Part shown: piece by piece, positions 20,645-27,261 of the stretch
Layout: each line of letters begins with the position of its first letter
Position numbering within the stretch: position 1 is the stretch's first letter
Assembly: GCA_002633005.1 (NCBI GenBank)
Contig: NMRA01000509.1
Span: 286,676 to 313,936 of the forward strand
Direction: 5' to 3'
Length of the DNA stretch: 27,261 nucleotides
DNA from: Phoronis australis
Lineage: Eukaryota; Phoronida; Phoronidae
The notes under the pieces: model-generated
Told to the model about the DNA's origin: nothing
The model's input: the letters and a program-made list of their open reading frames with translations, nothing else
The model's database searches: none
Position numbers and translations under genes: made by a program

Positions 20645-20706
20645 CATACACCTCTTATATTGGGCGCACTCCCACTCAGGACAATATGTGAATATGTTCT
20701 GCTGGC
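20645..20706 (-). CDS. Possible nested cysteine-rich exon, downstream piece
   Basis: On the minus strand an acceptor (ATATATTGTAG) precedes 20706 and a donor ATG|GTAGGT follows 20645. The 62-base exon starts with two bases completing a Gly codon and reads QQNIFTYCPEWECAQYKRCM, with three Cys. Its phase fits the exon at 20845-21000. The paired exons would encode a six-Cys module (spacing about C-10-C-6-C-21-C-4-C-5-C), perhaps Ly6/uPAR- or other small secreted-domain-like, but I do not recognise it firmly. It lies antisense inside the host gene's largest 5' intron. Confidence 0.35.
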
Positions 20707-20844
20707 CTACAATATATCCGAGTCCCGGGTGAGTTTCCGAAAGAAACACTTAGTTCCACTCAATAAACCCGTTATTCAGTAGGGTAACTGGTGGGGATAA
20801 CATCATCGAACGATGTCGATAGAAACTGATTGCTAAAGACTTAC

Positions 20845-21000
20845 CAAGTAACGTTATGTAGTCTCCCAAATGCATATAGAGCACACACGAGACTTCGGCA
20901 TCCTCACACTTTTTGTCAGTTGGTTGACCCTTTTGACCGCAATTCTCCACGAATGTAGTAACCTTAGGTCTTTTGAGAATTTGTGGCCACCTGTCGAAGA
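20845..21000 (-). CDS. Possible nested cysteine-rich exon, upstream piece
   Basis: The minus strand carries a pyrimidine tract (TGCTATTTTCCCC) and AG before 21000 and a perfect GTAAGT donor after 20845 (TTACTTG|GTAAGT). The 156-base exon is in phase 1 at both ends and reads from FDRWPQILKRPKVTTFVENC to GDYITLL, with three Cys (ENC, KKC, VSC). Phase-1 boundaries are usual for shuffled extracellular domains. No start codon or signal peptide is seen upstream, so it would be an internal exon of a gene, or a stray pseudogene copy. Confidence 0.38.
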
Positions 21001-21295
21001 CTTGCACCGGGGAAAATAGCACTAATAAGGCTTAGCGCGACGACGTAATTTCATAACAATTCCGTCTTTTTACCAGCTGTTTACATGCAGACAGTGACGC
21101 ATGCGCAATTCAATCACCACTAGTACAGCCTTGACACCGCGAGGAGAATTCTCCAAATAGCCCCATTAAGGTATCGCCAGAAAAAGAATTCTGCCTGCAT
21201 TCGAACAGGAAGCATGGGAATGCACAGCTTTTCTTTTAGGAGTGCGATCTTTTGATGCTTAGAAGGATCACTAACCATGAATGTACATATTCTAG

Positions 21296-21612
21296 GTTTG
21301 AATTTGCAAAAAACGTATACTTCCACATCATCGGCTTATGTGACCTCGACAACATCTGAAAGAATGTCTGCAACAACAGAATCTGCTGTAGAAACGACAA
21401 CAGAAAAAATGACAACAAGATATTTTACAGCCGCCTCTTCTGAGAAATCTGATGAAACATCAACTTCGTCAGAGCAGGGCATCTCCACGGTGACAACACT
21501 AACAAGCACACCAACAGTGTACGACACAACCAGCATGCAGTCGTACACGACAAAGTCGTCGAAGGCTCTGTCGTGTCAAGAAATTAAAGAGGCTTTGACA
21601 TACTGCACATCC
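21296..21612 (+). CDS. Ser/Thr-rich mucin-like stalk exon of the receptor-like gene
   Basis: The exon follows ACATATTCTAG, starts in phase 1 as required by the second CTLD exon, and ends TCC|GTAAGT in phase 0. About 105 residues follow the junction, close to half of them Ser or Thr (for example TYTSTSSAYVTSTTSE and TVTTLTSTPTVYDTTS), with no aromatic core and no Cys until the end. Such a stretch is expected to be heavily O-glycosylated and extended. The last part, CQEIKEALTYC, has two Cys and starts to look like the lead-in to a GAIN region. No tandem unit is visible at the DNA level. Confidence 0.72.
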
Positions 21613-22879
21613 GTAAGTGTACATAATGATATTGCATGGACTTCTTAGAGTAGCTAAGCTCCGTGTTGCATCTTTTTCAAACTATTGTTATGGCTCTTCC
21701 TTAGGATTGGAACACTGTCTTAATACAGCGAGTTAGTGTTCCTAATCAAGTTTTATTGTCTGAGAACTTCGGGCAAATGTGGGAACATATTACATTACAG
21801 GTTTCTTTCAAATATAGCCTATTTATAAGCGTGGTGGAATAATAAACATATTCGGTAATTTCAGTGCAAAACGCGCACCGCTTCATGGAAAACGAAACCA
21901 TGCACGTGATCGGGCTATTTGGCCGTGTTGGCAAGCGTGAATTTTCACATTTTTTGAATCGCTACAGGTACATAGGAAAAATAAAATGATATCATAACCA
22001 CTACTCAAGTAGTTCTACCCTTTGTGAGTTTAAGTTCATGAGACCCATGTACAGTTTCTTGTTCAAATTCGTTAAGTTTTTGCGCTCACCAGTAAATGGA
22101 AACGTCTAAAGTTTAGACACAATTTCAAGAGTTTTGAGATATTCTCATTATAACCAACTGAAACACCTAAATTGCTTTCTAATAACGCATGAAAAAATTT
22201 GTAAAGAACTTCTCTGTTTCGTTGAAACATGGCGTCAAACACGAAGATCCACCATGTACAGAGTTATGACTGATGACAAAAACAGTAGCACATTCAGTTT
22301 GTATACTGTACGTATTTTAAACATTTCAAAACTGAGGATATGAACCATTTACAATCTTTTTGGATATTAGACTGTTGATCTGATACCATCTGTAAAAAAG
22401 TGATTTATCTTGCTAATAGCGCGCCAGGCAACTCGCTAGCTTTTTAGGTATATGTATCCAACGTCCATTTAAAACAGTGGAAATTTTTAATCCTTGAATA
22501 ATTTGCAGAAACCGAGGACAAGCGAACGTACAGTAGGCTACGCGACAGGGTCGGTTTTCGTGTACTAGTTTCTGAAGGATCAGTTCAACATTATTTCAAT
22601 TGCTTATTAGTCAAAACGCTCGGAACCATTGATAACGTACACCTAACGTAAACACAATATTTCCTCAAGAGAAGCATTGAAGATGGGTGTCACTTTTAAA
22701 GTGCTTACCATAGACCAACAAGAACAGCGATGGATTAGTTTATAAAAGAACAGTCAGCTCTAGAATGGTGGAATCGGATAGCACATTCAAAGAGCAGATT
22801 CAGAGAGCGCTTCATGAAAATGATGTCCATCCCCACGTTAAATTTCAGAAAGATCCGTTAATCGATACGGCACAAGAAA
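21613..22879 (+). other. Left part of the 4.8-kb intron before the GAIN exons
   Basis: The stretch begins with the strong GTAAGT donor. No recognisable coding exon is present. The frame at 22134-22343 has no family signature. Extra phase-0 exons could exist in this intron, but I cannot support any. Confidence 0.4.
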
Positions 22880-24460
22880 TAATGATCAATCATTGAAGGA
22901 GAAGTCGTTGGAGAATCTCGAATAAATCAAGAACTGTAAGACGCAGAGGGGAACAAATGCATACTTCAGATAGCTTTGTTTATGTACCAAATTTCATATT
23001 AAGAATTCACCTACGGACCGCTATGCTAAACTTCCGTGAAATTTTGAAAAATGGCATTTCACCACCACACCTCTGGTACGATTTCGCCCCAAAACAATAG
23101 GCATCGATCCTTTAACGAAATTAAAACTGTGTGGTAATCTCCCGTCGATCGAAGTTAAATACGATTTTTAGTGTGGTTACGGTGAACCAACATATCAACG
23201 AGGAATCGGTAAACAAAGGATGAATACAACCTGTAGTGCGGTTTTGGCGAACCATTGGATCAACAAGGAATTGGTAAACGAAAGAACAGTAATTAGACCA
23301 GTGAACCTCCAATAACTTGAAAGCGCCATATTGGAGCTACAAACGGGTGGCACGTCTATCCACATACCAAATTGATGGCCACATAAGGTCGCCGGATATA
23401 CATGTACGGCATGAGAGATCAATCAAAGAAAGAGAAGCCACTGGGAAATCTCGAATAACTAGAAAACGGGAAATCATAACTAAAAACGGATGGCATATTC
23501 CAGACAGCTCTTGACAAGATCTATCTTCAAACCAAATTCAGAGGAATCCCTTCAACTAGAACCGTGGAGATTTAGCTCAGCGAAGCGAAAGTTCAAAAAT
23601 GGCCGTCACGGCGCCGACTTTGCTCCGATATCACCCAAAAACCGTGTGTATCGAGCGCTTAAGAAGAAATATGTTGTGTATACAATTCCATGGCGATCGC
23701 TCAAAAAGTGAAACCGGATGCACACTATAATAGACGAACAAAAGTGCAGAGAGGAAATAGGGAATGAAAGAACAGTTGCCTGACCAGATCTCCAATAGCT
23801 CGACAAAACTAAGTCATAGCGAAAAACGGATGGATATCGCAGAAGCCTCTTTTTGACATCTATCCAACTGCTAAATTCAAAATTATTTGCCAAAAGTCTC
23901 CGGAGATGAGGTATGAAAAATCAATAAATTTGAAAAGATGCCAACCCGGTTGCAGCCTATCAACAGATACTAACCACGACTTTTCCATCCAGTTATCTGA
24001 AATAAAATAGTGTTCTCTAACCCTAGATAACCCTCAATAGGGTTTAGTATTCTTTAGAGAGAAGTCAAATTGCTCAAAAGCGGCACGTCGGAGCACAAAC
24101 GAATGGCACAATACAGATAGGCCCTGACCAGATCCATCCACAAACCAAATTTCAAGAAAAAAACCGTTAAGGAACACCGGAGATAAGGCTCCGTAAAGCG
24201 AAAAATCGGTCGCGTCACCGCAAAACTCACGTAAGTTAAGAACCAAAAACACTAGACCACGCAAGCTTTTAACGAGAGTCACGTTTAAGTAAATCTCATG
24301 CCGATCGGTTTTGCGAATCATAACAGTAAAGTATAGAACCCACGTAATTCTTGAAGTCTGAGACGCATGACTGCGCTGAAGCCTGAGAAACGTGCAAGAG
24401 TTGGAACCTTAGTCATCCGGAAATTTCGAATAACACGAGAACGGCTAGTCGTAGCCAGAA
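22880..24460. repeat. Diverged tandem repeat region, roughly 350-bp unit
   Basis: The same phrases recur in order: GAGAATCTCGAATAA (22911), GGAAATCTCGAATAACTAG (23443) and GAAATTTCGAATAACACGAG (24420); AAAACGGATGG (about 23483 and 23825) and AAACGAATGG (24098); CAAACCAAATT near 23529 and 24142; and AAAAATGGCCGTCACGGCGCC near 23595 with a decayed match near 23046. Spacing is about 350 with some insertions and losses. It is old satellite-like or dispersed repeat material. Open frames at 23317-23893 lie in it and are not genes. Confidence 0.5.
23171..23300. repeat. Diverged 65-bp tandem duplication
   Basis: GTGTGGTTACGGTGAACC at 23171 and GTGCGGTTTTGGCGAACC at 23236 start two aligned copies that continue through ATCAACGAGGAATCGGTAAA and ATCAACAAGGAATTGGTAAA. 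The offset is 65 bases. It lies within the larger diverged repeat region and overlaps its units. Confidence 0.65.
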
Positions 24461-24812
24461 ATTTTCTGTAAGCTTTTTATTATAATTGATACATACCAGG
24501 CCTGCAAAACTGGATGATTAAACATGATCGACCGCAGACACGACACCTCTCGGCGATGCAAGATCGTCTGAAACTGTCAACTACATGACGCAACTTTGTA
24601 AAAACATGCTTGCGCAATGTAAAGTAAACTACAGCACAGCTAGACAGTTTCACCAAGTTTCTTGAGTTGGGGTTCGTCTCAGTTTGAATGAAGGTGTGGA
24701 TATGGAATTTGCTGCCGAGTTAAAAAGTTGTTCTCACGTCCTTCCGACTGGGAGTACGACAGTTTCCACACCCGATTTGTCAGTCACCTTCACGGAATTC
24801 CGTCATTGTTTT

Positions 24813-24857
24813 GTTGGCGCGCGTTTGGTTGGCGCACATTTGGTTGGCGCGCGCATG
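24813..24857. repeat. Three tandem 15-bp units
   Basis: GTTGGCGCGCGTTTG, GTTGGCGCACATTTG and GTTGGCGCGCGCATG follow one another exactly, with a partial fourth (GTTGTTGGC). In frame they would read as repeated VGARL-like pentapeptides, but no gene is supported here. Confidence 0.85.
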
Positions 24858-25473
24858 GTTGTTGGCATTAGTGTTTTGCAGATGTATGGATTTCTACATT
24901 GCAGTACTTTGTGATTTGTACATGTACTATAAAAATACATGTTCGTACTCGATGTTATTAACTAGCGTGTCGTTACACATTCCAGGTCATGTGAGAAAAC
25001 ATAAAACGTACTAGAATCTTTCAATATTTATTCGAATTTTTGAAAAGGAACTCATTTTTTACACGACAGGTATATTGGAAGCTATTACCTGCACATAAGT
25101 TGCTGAAGCTTCAACCGATCCCGGGGGGGGGGGGTTATGACTCACCTCAGCATGCCCAATCCGACGGAAAACAACACAAAATTCACCTTACAACAAAGAG
25201 TAAAAACGAAGTATTGGCATTTTGAAGCTTGTTCAACACACCATGAAAAAGCATTGTGGACAAGTACGGTGCTCCATCATATGTCACTTTGCTTGAGGTT
25301 GTCAGACAATGATTCAAACACGATATCACCGGGGAGCGAATGAAGCCCACTGATTACTTCAACGGTAGGAATCATTAACGCTAACTTGATTTATTTCAGT
25401 ATGAAATTTATGGTTTCGGTTTGATCTAACTTTCAATACCTAATTCCTGTATTTCACACCCCTGCTCTTCTCG

Positions 25474-25555
25474 GCTGTGAGGTAAGATTACATTGATTGT
25501 CCGACGGTGGCGCTATGAGGTAAGAATACATTGATTGTTCAACGGTGGTGCTGTG
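25474..25555. repeat. 38-bp tandem duplication (about 2.2 copies)
   Basis: A unit containing GAGGTAAGATTACATTGATT and ending CGACGGTGGC begins at 25474 and is repeated from 25512 with a few substitutions; a third partial copy (GCTGTG) begins at 25550. It is intronic and non-coding. Confidence 0.85.
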
Positions 25556-26436
25556 TGAACGACAGGCTTCGCTGTCTTTTGTCCTTGAAAACCATCGGGA
25601 AGAAAAATTGTGACATCCTGCATCCGTGAATTTTCATTCACTTCCTTGAATCGGCATTGCAGCCCACGGCACAGCACTAGTACTGTCCCGGCATAACTTA
25701 CTGTAAATGTGACATAAGATATTCATCGTAATCTATTTTGCCCGAGGTACACCACGAGCTACGTTGCAGAGTAAAACAAGAGGAGGATTGGGAATAATGT
25801 CATTTATTATGACGTAAATAGATAAAACTAACTAAGACTCTGCAAGATGGGCATGGACAAAACGCCCACCGGCGTGTACAATGAATAGCTCTGAAAGAGG
25901 GAACAAAACAAAAGAACTACCTGAAGGGCTTAAGGGAAAAGTACAGAAAATGAACACAAAAATTGAAAACACATTACAGGAAATGTATATGAGAAAAGAG
26001 AAAGTGAAACCGACACCCGGGATGGGGAGTGGGAAAAAATGCAGAGAACGAACGTAGGTCTTGTAGACGACGAGCATTGGGTCTTTAATAGACCATGATT
26101 TTCTCTGACTGTAATGGAACACGACTTGGAAAGTTATTAAATACACTGTTGGTACAATGCAATAAATGTCTAAAGAAACTAAAGATTCGAAGTCTTTTGC
26201 TCTCGCGTTCCGGGTGTCTTTTTTCTCTTGGTCTACGCTCTTTAATTCCTACTCACGGCTGCTCGCACATTTTTCCCGAAAAATGTATTTTTCAGTTGTT
26301 TTCGTCTCCTGTCTTCAAGTCTGAAAGCCTAGGACAAAAACCGCGCAGAGGCCGATCTTATAAAATAATTTTCTCATCGATAATATATTTTTAAAACACA
26401 ATTGTTATATGTAATTGCGGTAAACCATTGTTGCAG

Positions 26437-26625
26437 GTATTTGAAGTTGGCAGGCTTTTAAGGAAAGGCGTTGTAGCCGAGGACACGGCATCTCTAGCGC
26501 TTGATATGATACTGAACATCTCCGCTTCTGCAAATAAAGCCTTCTCTCTAACTGAAATTGGTTACATTCTCGAGATTCTTGAATTTATATCTCAAGTGAA
26601 TGTTAGTCGTTCTTCTACTGTTGAG
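26437..26625 (+). CDS. GAIN-like exon A of the receptor-like gene
   Basis: The exon follows CCATTGTTGCAG and ends GAG|GTGAGC; both boundaries are in phase 0, agreeing with the stalk exon before and the next exon after. The 63 residues are helical in character: VFEVGRLLRKGVVAEDTASL, then a core LTEIGYILEILEFISQVNVS that fits the amphipathic helices of GAIN subdomain A of adhesion GPCRs (pattern ..[IL]..[IL]L..[IV]S). N-glycosylation sequons NIS and NVS are present. The fold is inferred from pattern only. A polycystin-1-like protein is the main alternative, since those also carry GAIN and lectin domains. Confidence 0.65.
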
Positions 26626-27086
26626 GTGAGCTGAATATGAATAATGAAGCCAGCTAAGTCTAACATATGTCAGACACTATCAGTACATTGAAGGTTTGTC
26701 ATTTTCGCCCACTTCTAAGAATCGCTTCAGATTGGCCTGGCTATATAATGACTTAAACTACGGTGGGAATTTCTGTCCTTGTGGATGTGTAAATTCTACA
26801 AATAAGCCAAGCGGTCGCCAGACATCCATTAGTTTACTAGTCAGAAGTTAGGGATATATTTTACATCGTAACCATGAAGCAATAAGATTATTTTTCGTAA
26901 ATCTATCAGGCACACATCCATATTTAGCTGTCTTTCAAGGTTGGTAATATCCATATAATTACTTCATTACTAGTCGCACTTTACTGATGGTGTATACACT
27001 GTTCGTTTCTCTGTTAATTCAAAGGGTGTTGTTCAGCATGTTTACTACATATCAGTGCTACCGAACCAGTTTTTTGTCTTTTTTAG

Positions 27087-27246
27087 AAATATTTAGATGT
27101 GTTGTCTGTCGTCATCGTTCAAATGATATTGAACGATGATCTACAAGTGCGACAGTATGCCATTGAGATCATGCTTAATACCGAAATCATTGTGGAACAG
27201 GGAGTGAAAAGTAACGTGACGTTTGAATACTCCAACGGGGAAATCG
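27087..27246 (+). CDS. GAIN-like exon B of the receptor-like gene, followed by the window edge
   Basis: A long pyrimidine tract (TTTTTTGTCTTTTTTAG) precedes 27087 and G|GTAAGC follows 27246. It starts in phase 0 and ends in phase 1. The peptide YLDVLSVVIVQMILN continues the helical GAIN subdomain A pattern, then IEIMLNTEIIVEQG passes toward the beta-rich subdomain B with VTFEYSNGEI. One sequon (NVT) is seen. The GPS cleavage site (HL/T type) and seven-helix region, if this is an adhesion GPCR, must lie to the right of the window. Confidence 0.65.
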
Positions 27247-27261
27247 GTAAGCATATAAAAA

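Larger units (their letters stand above)
24461..26436 (+). other. Right part of the intron before the GAIN exons
   Basis: No coding exon is supported. It holds a 15-bp triplicate (24813-24857), a poly-G tract near 25122-25134, a 38-bp duplication (25474-25549) and AT-rich sequence. The open frames at 24684-25343 and 25832-26394 are short and unrecognised. Confidence 0.4.

Noticed and set aside
24020-24052. Telomere-like CTAACCCTAGATAACCCT next to AGGGTTT
   Set aside because: Only two or three imperfect units; it is a short inverted repeat and not a convincing interstitial telomere tract.
25122-25134. Poly-G tract as a possible G-quadruplex
   Set aside because: A single homopolymer without separated G-runs; it may also be a length-uncertain sequencing region.
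1-27261. tRNA, rRNA, CRISPR array or bacterial operon features
   Set aside because: No tRNA box pairs, rRNA conserved blocks, spaced direct repeats with unique spacers or ribosome binding sites with clustered genes were seen; the window is eukaryotic.

Overview
The window is eukaryotic: long AT-rich non-coding stretches, coding blocks bounded by GT/GC...AG splice sites with matching phases, decayed LINE and Ty3/gypsy-type retroelements, a MITE-like pair and several tandem repeats. The best-supported host gene combines laminin-G-like, C-type lectin-like, mucin-like and GAIN-like parts. Large lectin-bearing adhesion GPCRs of this kind are known from invertebrate deuterostomes, and a Ty3/gypsy element with integrase upstream of reverse transcriptase (Gmr1-like order) also fits a marine metazoan. 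Amphioxus or hemichordate would be my first guesses, but the species cannot be fixed from the sequence.

Layout. 1-2300: no convincing gene; a GAGTAC/CTCGAA inverted-motif stretch (about 50-310), a short perfect palindrome (324-346) and a GGCC-centred degenerate repeat (about 1950-2290). 2440-2815: two possible terminal exons of a minus-strand gene with a poly(A) signal. About 3120-5340: a decayed LINE (endonuclease end, linker, RT, C-terminal region). About 6945-8082: a second, more decayed LINE ending in a TTC-rich 3' tail. 8195-27246: ten plus-strand exons of one receptor-like gene, all joining in phase: four LamG-like exons, two exons for one CTLD, one exon for a second CTLD, one Ser/Thr-rich stalk exon and two GAIN-like exons. 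The gene runs off the right edge before any GPS cleavage site or membrane segment, and its signal-peptide exon is not identified.

Its introns carry most of the other content: a 243-bp MITE-like element and an inverted partner on either side of one CTLD exon, a five-copy 44-bp array, a Gmr1-like retroelement fragment with complete integrase and RT catalytic residues, two possible nested minus-strand cysteine-rich exons, and a diverged tandem repeat region.

The predicted protein would use its lectin and LamG domains as an extracellular binding head on an O-glycosylated stalk, with the GAIN-like region next to the membrane. Exon joins rest on splice motifs, phase agreement and domain continuity read by eye; no transcript or database search was available.
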